Source of the DNA: Litoditis marina
Taxonomy: Eukaryota > Nematoda > Chromadorea > Rhabditida > Rhabditidae
Assembly (NCBI GenBank): GCA_964036275.1
Contig: OZ038438.1
Span: 4,036,978-4,100,977 of the forward strand
Reading direction: 5' to 3'
DNA length: 64,000 nt
Part shown: positions 48,166 through 59,318 of the stretch, in pieces
How positions within the stretch are numbered: position 1 is the stretch's first letter
How the letters are laid out: every line of letters starts with the position of its first letter
The notes under the pieces: model-generated
Seen by the model: only the letters and a program-made list of their open reading frames with translations
What the model was told of the DNA's origin: nothing
Databases searched by the model: none
Translations under genes and position numbers: made by a program

Positions 48166-51100
48166 ATGACTGAGGCGGGCTGGGGGATGCAAGACGAGGA
48201 AGGATTGGTAGATTATATGGCTGGATACAATAGTCCTACATTCGGTAGGTGGCCATAATAATATATTATTATTGTTCGGCAAGTCGCCAAGTTACTTTCG
48301 CCAACTCGTTTTCTCGTTTTGCATAATAATAACGAAGTTGCTGACAGCCTCATGCCCAGATAACTAAGGTCTGTAATAGACCAACTAATTGAGTTCCCAA
48401 CGGCCAACGCTTAATATTTCACTATTCGACTGTATTTGGACTGTTTGACTTGATTGGCACTGTTATTTTTGTGCTGTTCAAAACATTTCGTGTTGAAGTT
48501 TATTGTAGTTTGTCACAGGCTCTGTATGCGCATCCACCTCTCTGCCGGTGTCCTTCAGTTCGAGAGATGCATCTCCTGACACTAACCCTATTCAAGAGAT
48601 CGAAGATCTATCGTGGATTCGTCTTGATACCGATCGTGAGTTGTACCTTGTATTGCCAAAGATGTACTAAAGGTAGTGATTCCTTGATCCATCCGTTTAC
48701 ACTATTCAACCAGATATGTTTGTTGGTTCCAGGCAAGCCTCACTTCGTTTGTCTATGGCGGAATTGCAACAATGTCCTGGCCGACCGAGACGAGTTATCT
48801 CGTCATTTGTACACCCATTTCGAATATCATTGCTCCAGCAGCCGACAGAGTAAGTTATCGAAATAAATCTCTTCCCAAAATGTGCTCTGAGAATCGGGCA
48901 TAAGTGAAATCGGACGTACGACTGATAATAAATGTTTTCCTACTCATTGTTTCAGCTTCACATTGGGAATGTACAATTATGGGATGTTCGTTCTCATGCC
49001 AAACGGCTTCGGCTCTCAGGTATTTTTTACCTTTATTTTATTATTTCCCATCAGCCATCCATGGTTAAACCATTCTGTATAGTTTGGTGAAATTTCTGAG
49101 AGCTGTGTTGTTGCAGAGGACATTTGAATATGCATTCGTACCATGCTCGTCTCATGATGACTGGTATTGATCTGCTGTCCACCCTGACCGACTATGAGGA
49201 TGCAGTCAGGTGAGTGGTACACACACTGAACACCCTCTGGCCTAAAAATCACCCCACGGGGTTAGTTTTCTACCCCGTACCTAAAAAATGGTCGCGGAAG
49301 AAAAAAACCGGCGATTCTTTTATTTACCTCGATATTTCTTTAACCCTAGAAATTAGTATAAAGGATACAAAGGGGTTAACCAGGTAACCCGGTTCCTTGT
49401 GAAATTGGCCGCGAAAACTATCCGCGGCTTGACCCGCGGCTACCTCGCAGCATTAGATACGGTCACTGAATGGCGTTCCATATAGGATTTTCGGCGAAAT
49501 TGGTATGGTATAGTGGTTAGTGTCTGCGCCTCCCAAACTTTTTGGCCCGGTTTGATTCTCAAATGGGGCGGATATTTTATAAATTTGGCACGCACTATAT
49601 ACTACGTTTCTCATTTACAGCTGTGGTTTCCCGGCCAATATGGGCTCCTCTTTCGACGGGCAACCTATTTTCTGTCTGTGGGACGAATGCAGGGTACGTG
49701 AACTGTCTGTATTGAATCAAATGGTCCGAAAATAGTTTTTTGTATCATAGTTGTAACTCTCTACAGTTTGCATGTTACTTTTTTCTATTTCATTCCATCC
49801 TATTCTTTTCTTTTTTTCAGGTGAGCTTTGATGATATTTCGATGTTCTTCGACCACACTTCGCGACACATTGACTTTTTGGAAGCAGATGATCGTGTGGA
49901 TGGGAAATTCGTGTGTCGCTGGAGTGGCTGCTCGCAGTCCTGCTCTGCACGCAAGGGAGATCTACGGTATTTGGCTTATTTTCTTTTCAGTTACACCTGA
50001 AATTTGGTTGAAAATTGGCCCGCTGTGTTTCACCAGAGAAAGTTGCTATTTCCGGGATCAAACACATTTTGTTCACTCATTCTTCCTGTTTTTCAGACGT
50101 CATATGCGTTTACATAGTGGAGAGAAGCACTGCGCCTGCCCATTCTGTGGAGCGTTCTTCGCTCGCAGCGAAAAACTCTATGATCACATGAAGCGGAAAG
50201 TGGCGGAAGACGAGAAACACTATGTAAGTAAATTTGAATGATGCTGTCGTCAAGTTCGTCATAACGACTTTCACGCCCCAATCACAATAACTGTCTTTTT
50301 TTAAATACACTGCCTCCACTGTCTTTTTCTTAATTTGCTGCACATCTTAATTCAATTATAACGGGTAGTCTGTGAGTGTACAGACGTGTATTCTCACGTA
50401 TATCAGTTACTGTTTGGTCGCTGATTCAGACGTGCATGTTGTGCCAAAAGACGTTTTGCGACGAAGGAATTCTGGCCAACCATGTTCGACGTCATCTGTC
50501 AAGTGTTCAATGTTCTATTTGCGGCCTGGCCACGGTTTCACCGAGTGACTTGGAGAGGTGAGTTCCAGTCCTAAGTTTTTGTATTAAGCTCTCCGTGAAA
50601 ATAATGAAGATATGATGATATTCGTTCTAAATGTTTCAGTAGTTCTGGTATATCTAAGGTATGATGATACAGCTCACAATGGTCCAGTAGTCTAGGTATA
50701 TCTAGAGATATTTATGGTTGTTTACAGCAGCCTACTCCCAACGTCCTCTTACAAATCGTGGTTTGTAGGATGTTTTCCCCTGTGTCTTCTTTTGCCATTG
50801 TTCTCATCTGCCGCTATCTTCCCTTGTTCATTCACCTTATTTCCAATCGGTTACAGACACATGATAACCAAGCACACTGCTCGACAGAAATCGTTCCATT
50901 GTACGGTGTGCTCGAAGTCGTTTTTCACAAAGGTAAAGTTTTCCTAACATTACATCGTTCTCCACTCACACAAAAACGTGTGTCCGGCTCGGTCATGTAC
51001 GATTAGAGTTTTCCAAACATATACGTTGGTCATGCTCTTTAATAATCGTGAACTAGATAGTAATGAGATTCATTTTACTGTCCCTAATCCTACTATATGC

Positions 51101-51938
51101 TGGCGTTTTTGCTCTTTGTTTTTCTTGTGTACTCCTAACGTGCTATGTGCATTTGTTAACAGGTAGATGTAGACAAACACGGCCTGACTCACATTCCCCC
51201 GCAATTGAAATGCACAGTCTGCGACAAGAGGTTCAGATGGAAACAACAACTGGTCAAACACATGGGCACGCATGAGGTGAATCTTTTTTGCATGACAACT
51301 TTGCTCCAAAATGGGAAGTTTTACGGTGCAGAACTGAAGATATAGAATAGTTGGAGAAATGTATCTTTCGCTGATGTTTTTAAGTGGTTGGAATGTCGTT
51401 GTTGAGGGACGGATCGCGGAACGTTTTGCTCATGTTCCTGATTGAATATAAAACTGTTTAATTGATTCGAACGTGTAATTTTCTGTGGGTACATAACATA
51501 GGGTAGTGATTTTGAAACTTTTTATTTATCGTTCACCTATATTTATTTTAAGAACCTACCGGAACGTCCGTATTTGTGTCATTTGTGCCCTGAAAAGTAT
51601 CCAGCGGGGTACGGTCTCACTCGTCATTTGATTGGTGTTCATAAGTGTCCGGTACCTGAGGGATTCAGCAAGTCAGTTACATTATCTATTTCCAGCTGCG
51701 TTATGTGTGCTTGGTTGGGCCGAAGGTATTTTTTTTATAAAATAGAATTCAAAATCTGGTGTTTTTCTCATTCGCGACGTCCCATCATCCTATTGAATGG
51801 CAGTGAAAGTTTAATACGCTATTGACATTGGTTGAAATGCTCATAATATGTTAAAGTTTCAGATTCTTGTACAAGAAATGCAACGACGGGTATCTGCGGC
51901 TGCAAACCAAAAAGCTGGTTAGAGCAAATCTGGTTTGA
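48166..51938 (+). CDS. HINFP: Histone H4 transcription factor homologue (HINFP, C2H2 zinc-finger protein)
   Basis: Zinc-finger DNA-binding protein that activates histone H4 genes at the G1/S transition in animals; nuclear. Twelve exons: 48166-48244, 48733-48849, 48956-49019, 49117-49209, 49621-49693, 49821-49966, 50097-50223, 50430-50557, 50857-50932, 51163-51276, 51553-51671 and 51863-51938. They give 403 residues in one phase. About ten C2H2 fingers are visible, such as FVCLWRNC..RHLYTH, FHCTVCSKSF and LKCTVCDKRF, the last YLCHLCPEKY..RHLIGVH. After the last finger FLYKKCNDGYLRLQ matches the family-specific segment RFRYKEHEDGYMRLQ of human HINFP, which separates it from other C2H2 proteins. 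The intron before exon 5 contains a SINE close to the acceptor. Poly(A) signal at 52256-52261. Confidence 0.92.
49501..49605 (+). mobile_element. tRNA-derived SINE, copy 1
   Basis: Starts with a tRNA-like head, GGTATAGTGGTTAGTGTCTG (A box) and GGTTTGATTC (B box), followed by TTTATAAATTTGGCACGCACTATA. The same tail word follows a second tRNA-like head at about 60031-60130. It lies in the HINFP intron just upstream of the exon at 49621. Confidence 0.75.
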
Positions 51939-52388
51939 ACCGCTGTTAAAAGTAACCAGCTCGTTGATTTCTGTATTCCTGATCTTTTGTGACACATATG
52001 CCATTATATGCAGACACATCCTCGTTGTTCCATGCGAAATGTCTATAATTCCAATCGAACTGATTCTTGTAACCCCTACTATTCAACCGATAGTGTATAG
52101 CTAATATCATGATCTCATTGTGTACCTCTTCATTGTATAACTATTTTTCCTTTTTCATGGTCTCATTCATGATCGCCCTTTTCTCAATTTATCGTTATCT
52201 AGTTTGTTTTGCTCTTGTATAGATATGTTTGACTCTTCTTTTCGCTAGATATTTGAATAAACGGGTTTACAGTTGTTTCGTTTATTTTTATTTTCTCTAT
52301 CGTTTCAACGTTTGCATATTTTCCAACTAGGACCTGCCTTTTCGCTGTCATTCATAGTTAATTTTGTGTAACCATATGACGTTTATAG
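51939..52388 (+). promoter_or_regulatory. Gap between HINFP and MRPS27, probable intercistronic region
   Basis: 450 nt. AATAAA at 52256-52261 is followed about 127 nt later by GACGTTTATAG, whose AG abuts the MRPS27 ATG at 52389. No gene seen. Confidence 0.55.
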
Positions 52389-55300
52389 ATGAACTGCTCA
52401 CGTTTCGCGATGACAAGAGCAGTGTTTACTTTCTCCCGAAGGAAGTACCTGTCGGAAGCATTTTCTCTAGAAAAGGTTGGTTGGTTGTTTTAATTCGATC
52501 CAACCGTTTGTTTACTAAAAACTACGTATTAAGGAGTGGACATCGCGACACAGGGAGCTGGCCAAACTAGGATTAGGTGGAGACTACGAATGGATAAGTG
52601 CTGTTCAGAAAAAGTTTATTGGAGGCGGATTCGCGAGGTCAGTTTGTTCGATAGCTCTGCTAGATGAATTCGCAATCACAGACGGAAGGGTATGAAATGC
52701 TTCTTTATCAGTACTTTCGTCATTTGATTGACGAATTTGTATTAATAGTAGATGTAATAAAGTTTCACGTATTTTTCTTATTTCGGCGGATTCTTCATGA
52801 AACCTCAGTTTTCGTCAACTTATCTATTTAGCCGTTGAATTAAACACTTTGCCGTGTCGTATTCGATCTCGTAACAGGTTCAGACGTAATCACTCAATTG
52901 GCTCCAAGTAATAGTCAAGTGAAGCCCGTTTACTCAGTTTTCGTGACAATTTCTTTTTTTGTTGTTATTATTTGTGTGATTTCAGTGCGGTAGATGTGGA
53001 TGCCGCAGCTTGTGTAGCCGAACACAAAGATCAGGTATCCCGACCCTTACGCTCCCCTTTATAACTAAGATACGTTCCAATTTGGGTACGTCCACACTTT
53101 TAGTTGCAGTTGCAGCCAAATGTTGTCGTATAGGTTCCATTCTACGCCACTACTCCAGTCAGATTCCGTTAAAATGCAATAATTACTAGTGTTTTCAACA
53201 GCTTAGCAGAATGCAGCCGAGGCCTTGTCATATCAGTTCTATTCATGTTGGTGATGTTTGCAGGTAGCGGATATCGTAGAGCTAGTCTACAAACTGAGAC
53301 ACAGTGAGAATGCGGCCGACCTACCGCCTTCGACCGAGTATGCTTTGATCAGGCTGCTATTGAAGCACGACCCGGAACTCATTTTCAAGCTATCACAGGA
53401 CCCGGTAGGCCCTTCCGAATTCATATCTACTCATGGTGTCGGGGCGCTAATGTAGGACAGATCATCCCGAGAGAAGTAGAACTGCTCTCAGATAGAATGC
53501 CGAGGAAAAGGGCAAGAGTTCAACTCAAAATTGGTCATCGTGTTTTATATGTAAAGACTTGGTCGTCGCTCTTATTTCTTAGACGGATAAACATCGATAT
53601 GTTCAATGTTTTGATTTTTCATTATCATCAATAAGTTTCAGATCAATTATGGTGTATTTCTGAATGAACATTCCGCTTGTTTGGCTATAGATTTCTTCTT
53701 GAAGCGGGATAATATCCAGGGTGAGCGTTCTTGCACATTCTTCTGGTTTATTTGAACCTCAGCTATTTTGAATTCAATATGAAATAATATATCTATCTGG
53801 TAAGAGGTTCAATAACCAATTTTATTCGAAATGGCTAACACTGTCTCTTAGTCTCTAGGTTGTTGGGATATATGTTGTATGGGCTGTTTTAGGTGCTGCT
53901 CGGTTGGCTGCCTGGGTCATGCAGCAGGAGATGACCGAAAATGAGTTGTTGAACATGTTAGGTTGGTTCTACTTATATATGTACTGAATAATATTCTACA
54001 CTTTTCTAGAATAACTCGGTGCCTACTCTGCTTACAGAAGTAAGACATCGCGGAAATGAGTCACTAGTCAGTCCCTGATGCTGCAGTTTTGCTGCTCCGG
54101 GTTCACTGTCTGTCCTTCAGATACAACTAATTCTGAATTGAACATTGTGTCATTGCGAAGAGTCTTCAATTTCTCTTAGTTGCGCTTTTGTTATGTGTTG
54201 TTCGTATGCGTTTGTGCTGATCCATTCGTGGATTGTTTACAGGTATTTACACTTGTCTGAGGTGGGCAGAACTTCCAATTGAAGAGCAGAGTATGCCAAA
54301 GGAAGAAGTAGAAGAGGAGGATTTATCTGAAGATGATATGGTCGGTGATGCCCGTATTTTGGTATTATTTCCACCGTATGTGATGAAAAGACGAAAGTAC
54401 ATATGTTTTCTAGATATATATGTGTTGTTTTTCAGAAGACCTTCAAATTTCCGTATCTGAAAAATCCCCACTTTGACGCCCACTTCGACATTGAAAATCC
54501 CACTCATCTCGCTGGGAAAACGCTGCTGTGGCTGGCACGGGACGCGAAGTCACTCACGCCATCCCTTCGCAGCTCCATCGAACTATTGGGTTTAGTTCTG
54601 TTTGACAGGTTAGTGACTTATGAGTTTTCCTTGGGTCGATATCAATCCTCGTCGTCTTCGGTGTTCGAAGGCTCTGACTAAAACTAGAACACACGGTCAT
54701 TGTGTTGCGTTCTGCTGTGATTGTAGTTTGAGACCGGTACACTACAGCCTAATTCGAGAGCTTAAATGTGTTCTGTTCAATGAGCAAACTATAAGTTCAG
54801 ATTTTGTCTTTCCCTCGATAATGTTATTTCTTGGATGGCAGGCTCGATATGGCAGAGTCGTTGGCTTCGTCGTCCATCGATGGGGCGGTGGCTTCTGTTA
54901 TCCGCAGCCGACTGGCACCAGTAGAGAAAGAGGGAGAGGAGGCGAATACACAACATGCCCGCATAGTGGCGGCACTGGAGGACTGTCGCCCAAGCGAACA
55001 GCCATTCAGTGCGACCATCCTGCAGCTGCTCAATGAGGTACCGTCTGACACCTTGCATACTCAGACAAGTAGCAAGCCACTTTTGTAGCGGCCTCAACGA
55101 GAGAGTGTACAGGTCAGAGAAACCCAGCCTGTCTGCGGCCTCATTGACCTGCGGGCTCTCTCGCTTTTTTAGCTGCTCATCACAGAAAATTGACACAAAT
55201 GTTTCTGAGCAGTCGTAACACGGATTTGATTACGACTTGTTTGCCCGACATCCAATTACGGTCAATGCGTAGATTTCTGAACATTCTTAAGATAACTTGA

Positions 55301-55845
55301 CGGAACTATGGCGGTCGATAGAGGAAAATGTTCTGAACACATGACACAGCTATCAAAGTTGGCACCCTCCCAGGCAGAACGGAGAAGTGGTCTGGTAATT
55401 CCACTTCTCAATAAAGACACCTTTATTTTCGACAATGTTTTACTATTCTCCAAGGTATTTTTTGATAGGCTCTTGAATTCTCTGTGATTTTGTACATAAG
55501 TTGGGTCATCCGAACATTTTCAGATTCGGAAGTCTGAGGAGACCACATTGGCAGCGAACCAGAACAAGCAGTTCAGTGATTGGAACAGAAGACGGCAAGA
55601 GTTAGTTCGAGCCCAAGCTGAAAGAGTTCTTCTAAAGGTATAGTTCACTTCACTCATTTTGATTCGTTTTCGTCTCTGTAAGATTACGCCTATTGATTTT
55701 ACAGGTTCGCGCGGAAGAAATTGCAGCCGAAATGGATGAGCTGGACCATCAAACGGAGAAGCTTTTCTTCTTCGAAAATCGTTTGAACTGGGAGAAAAGA
55801 GCCAACGATCACAAGGTTATCACTGAGGAGAGGGCATCCTCTTGA
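52389..55845 (+). CDS. MRPS27: Mitochondrial small ribosomal subunit protein mS27 (MRPS27)
   Basis: Helical-repeat protein of the mitochondrial small ribosomal subunit. Exons 52389-52475, 52534-52637, 52986-53034, 53264-53404, 53642-53720, 53893-53961, 54243-54340, 54436-54608, 54842-55037, 55524-55637 and 55705-55845 join in phase, giving 416 residues (human 414). Diagnostic: INYGVFLNEHSACLAIDFFL then KRDNIQGAARLA, matching VNYGLFLNDQAF and KRKDFQGAAS in human. The N-terminus MNCSRFAMTRAVFTFSRRKY looks like a mitochondrial presequence, so I chose the ATG directly after the acceptor. Exon 7 could instead end at 54361, also in phase. The C-terminus is charged and coiled-coil-like. An alternative last exon at 56107 is possible but unlikely, because length already matches the family. 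Confidence 0.9.
55085..55178. repeat. Hairpin repeat family C, copy 1
   Basis: TAGCGGCCTC..AACGAGAGAGTGTACAGGTCA..GCGGCCTCATTGACCTG..GCTCTCTCG forms an imperfect hairpin. A closely related copy lies at 58314-58402. This one is in MRPS27 intron 9. Confidence 0.75.
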
Positions 55846-56112
55846 TTCTTCTCTCATTTTCCCACAGACGTCTTCATTCATCTCCTGTAGTTGATTTCTC
55901 TGGCACCTTTTTATTGATTCACGATTAGGATGTATAGATTTAGGCTTGTATGTTATAATTGTTATTGGTCGTTGTTGATTTTCGGAATGAAACGTTTTCA
56001 CTCGTCACGATTCCCCTTCTGCTCGAAACGGATTCATCCCAACGCTGTATTTTCTTTGTTTGTTTTGGAAAATTCGTCTAAATTCACGCGTACATGTTTT
56101 TGCAGGACGTTA
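55846..56112 (+). promoter_or_regulatory. Gap between MRPS27 and BORCS8
   Basis: 267 nt between the MRPS27 stop and the BORCS8 ATG. A strong TTTTTGCAG acceptor ends 7 nt before the ATG. No AATAAA was seen on the plus strand. The shortness and the acceptor support co-transcription. Confidence 0.5.
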
Positions 56113-57194
56113 ATGAATTCCTCGAAGACGAAAGAGTTGGAAAGCCGCTGCCGATTAAGTAAGATTTGGCAATGAAATTTATTGTATTTACAAAATCAAA
56201 TATGATTTTATTTCTCACTTCATTTTCTCTGTTTTGTACCATGTTACAGTGAATTTTCGTATAGGATGAGTGATCTAACCGATTCTGTCAATTGTTTCAG
56301 TATCAGAGCGAGTAACGGACAGTGTAAGAATATTGGATCACGATCCCTCACTTGCCTTGTATCGACTGCAAGGTGAGTAAAAATACGTTGTATTGTTCTA
56401 CGGCTACGACGCCTTCTCAACTCAACGTATCTTCGCCAAGAGTGGGGGGAATTGTACATTACTCCCTGTTCCTCCTACCTATAACATCACCTTTGCTATT
56501 ACAATATTAATCCATGCTTGTTGATTGAGTTGGTGGAATGTATAGTCTCGGTTTATAGAACATATTAGCCGAAGTCTTCCTGGGCTAGTTCAGCGAAAAA
56601 TTCTGCTCGAACAGCAGAGCGTCGTTCAGTCAGGAGTTCAGTTCGATTTGGAGAATGCGCTAAGGTTGGTTGTTACCATTGTTACGAATCATTCTGAATC
56701 TGATCTAAGCTTTGCTAGAGACAAATAAAACGAGTTCTATGTTTCAGTACCGTCGAGAGCATCAAAAATTCTTCCAACTCGTTCGACAACTGTGCAGAGC
56801 TGCTGCGGAATAGCATCTTTTTCAAACAACAACTCGACTATGATCTCAAAAGAAAGGTACATTATCCATCGGAAAGGTCCAAGCTTGATCTTCAGTCAAC
56901 AACTGATTCCCTATTAACTGACTACAATAGAAAGGAACCAACACATCGTTGTAGTTTGATGTCGATACACGCCATAATTTGCGCATTCCGCCCGAAAAGG
57001 AACGGAATCAAACTACAAACACCACAGAATACGGCAACATTTACCGTATAAGCTTTGAGTAGAAAGAAAGCCCTCCGCAAACTCACATACTCTATTACTC
57101 ACATACTCACATATTCTAGGGCTCCGATATCACTGTGAAAGGAAGGAGTAAGTCTTTGCATAATGTGGATCGCCGTCCTACTAAAGGAAACTAA
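56113..57194 (+). CDS. BORCS8: BORC complex subunit 8 (BORCS8/MEF2BNB homologue)
   Basis: Subunit of BORC, which recruits ARL8 to lysosomes and controls their kinesin-driven transport. Exons 56113-56158, 56301-56372, 56559-56664, 56748-56856 and 57120-57194 give 135 residues in phase (human 119). Family core: VTDSVRIL..PSLALYRLQEHISRSLPGL, matching VTDKFTESVY, PSVALYRLQEHVRRSLPEL in human. The first exon codes MNSSKTKELESRCRLI and is read in a different frame from the one that would extend MRPS27. The tail after FKQQLDYDLKRK is Lys/Arg-rich. Intron 4 carries a MITE of family A. Last gene of the plus-strand cluster. Confidence 0.88.
56950..57017. mobile_element. MITE family A, copy 2
   Basis: TGTAGTTTGATGTCGATACACG..GGAATCAAACTACA, with ACACGCCATAATT in common with copy 1. 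It lies in BORCS8 intron 4. Confidence 0.75.
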
Positions 57195-57776
57195 GATTCA
57201 TTTATTGTAAATATTTATTGTACATAAATGTGTTATCACATGAACTTCTTCTTCACCCCGTTCTGCAGATATATACAAACCAAAAAAAGAGGAGGAAGTG
57301 TTTTGAGCGAAGTATGAACCTGTCGGTGGAGAAATAGCTATCCAGCATCAAATTACTCTGTCACAATCTCATGTTGTAACAGCTTATTTTTTGGTGATAT
57401 GTGGCGTTTGAGTAGAGTTGTACAGGATACAGAACATCAGTTGAGCAAAATGTCAGGGGAAGCATCTGATTTTTCATTTTTTCTTGGCGAAATACATTTC
57501 TTCATATTTGGAGATGAGCATCTGAAAATACAATCAAAGAGTGCTTCGGTCAGTCGTGTTTTCAAAGTGAGGACAGTTTTTGCACCACGGCAGTGAAAAT
57601 AATTACTGTAATAGTTCATTCTCAGAACAAGCGTCGTTGCAAAACAGTAAATTACTGTTTATACAACGTGGCTGGTATATATATTGATTTTCCCTCACGT
57701 CGTCTGACGTCTCTTCGGGGCACACTATATCTCTAGATTTGTTGCAATACAGTTTCGACCAAACGCGAATTTGTAA

Positions 57777-57900
57777 TTAAAGAAGGACGATTATGTGGTC
57801 CAATCGCAACGCTTCAGTCCTTTAAACCGCAATACATTTTTCATATGCAGTTTAAAGGACCGATGTCACGGGATTGGTCCACATAATCGTCCTTCTTTAA
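57777..57900. mobile_element. MITE family B, copy 3 (best preserved)
   Basis: TTAAAGAAGGACGATTATGTGG at the left and CCACATAATCGTCCTTCTTTAA at the right are perfect inverted termini. The inner palindrome is CAGTCCTTTAAACCGCAATA / ATGCAGTTTAAAGGAC. It begins and ends with TTAA, which may be a target-site duplication. Confidence 0.9.
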
Positions 57901-58313
57901 CAGAGCACGTTCCGAGTTTCCAGTGCGTCACATCTCACCAGCAAGTTATACATAATGTGAAAAATCAAACTACAACTCACCAGTGGATCGTACTTTTTCA
58001 CAACTGTCGTCGAGATTGGCTCAATGGTTCGAGAATTCCGGAACTGGACAAGCGCATAGTTCACGTCGTTGCGACGAACTAATGACATTATCTTTTCTCC
58101 CTAAACATTTATTTTTCAAAACTTGAGAAGTAATATTAACAGATATTACTGTTATGGATACACAGTTAATATGATAGAATCTATGTATTGTATCACCTCG
58201 CGTGACTCCTGGACATTTCACTTGTACACGTTCTCTACGTGAGAAGATCATGAACAACGGGCAAATTCCCTAGGTGTGGGGTATAGTTAGTCAGACAACT
58301 ACCAGCCATTTTG

Positions 58314-58402
58314 TAGTGGCCTCGACGAGAGTGTGCAGGTCAGAGAGACGCAGATGTCTGCGGCCTCATTGACCTGCATGCTCTCGCTTTCGTAGCTGGC
58401 CA
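58314..58402. repeat. Hairpin repeat family C, copy 2
   Basis: TAGTGGCCTCGACGAGAGTG..CAGGTCAGAGAGACGCAGA..TGCGGCCTCATTGACCTGCA..GCTCTCGCTTTCGTAGCTGG, closely related to 55085-55178. Confidence 0.75.
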
Positions 58403-59318
58403 ATCGTTCTGAGTATCGGAGCACGAACCTTAAGACCACGAGAGAAGCCGTGAAAGAGTGGGGCGACAGGGGGGATGTGAGTCTGAATGTGGTACCAAAG
58501 TTACAAAAAATATATCCGCAGATTCAACCGCTTGTAATACGGTACATGCATGGAGATTCCAATGGGAAAACGCATTATAACTTGTCAGTACGTGAGAGAA
58601 TGTGTGAGCTACATTTTTGTTTTCTTCTTATATACATCACTGAGAAATTTCCAGTCCGTCTTCTATAAAAAAAAAGTAGTTCGTGTCATTATGAGCAAGG
58701 GTTTTACTGGATTTTGGTAGTATTCGTATTGTGTGTTCAGATTGTGAAACACGTCGTGTTATCATAGAAAAAAAGTTGTAGTATTTTTGATTTGATTGTG
58801 ATTTTCTATCATAAAAACATACTGAAGATGTCGGTGGAGATTCGGGAAAATGTTCTTCTTTAAGCATGATTTTGATTTCATCTAAAAAGAAAAATTACAA
58901 TTATTAATGACAATGATAATTATTTATATCAATGAAAATAATTATGAACATTGATAAATAATTATAATTATAATGATTACAAATTAAACAGTTTGATGGA
59001 AAAACGAACCGTCCAATGGTTCGAGATGCCGTGAATTGGAGCCACTTCTGAAATAAAGTTCGGCTAAGTTTCTTCATGAAATGAGATGAAGATGTTTCGC
59101 GGAACTATGAACTGTGAAGTACTTTTCCGTTTGGTGACTTACTTTGAATCGAATTTGATTTTTCTGAAAATACTGTGCGCGTACCATCCAATTAACTCTA
59201 ATTGATCTCAGCTTCATGTGATGTTTTTGTTCGAAATATTGATTTAATTGCAAAAAACCCGCTGAGGACTCTAACTGAACCACTGTGCGAAATTGAGAGA
59301 CATGTGTCAAACCTAATT

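Larger units (their letters stand above)
57195..59318. other. Convergent intergenic region between BORCS8 and the chromodomain gene
   Basis: About 2.1 kb with two mobile repeats (57777-57900 and 58314-58402). Otherwise AT-rich, notably a run of AATTAT units near 58890-58985. Plus- and minus-strand ORFs here are short and have no recognisable family. An alternative minus-strand exon at 59121-59328 would be open only in a frame that does not match the upstream exon phase. Confidence 0.5.

Noticed and set aside
56106..56161. Last exon of MRPS27
   Set aside because: MRPS27 already reaches 416 residues at the stop at 55843-55845, and the donor it would need (GTTATC) is weak. The same segment fits BORCS8 exon 1 with correct phase. 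Kept only as a possible isoform.
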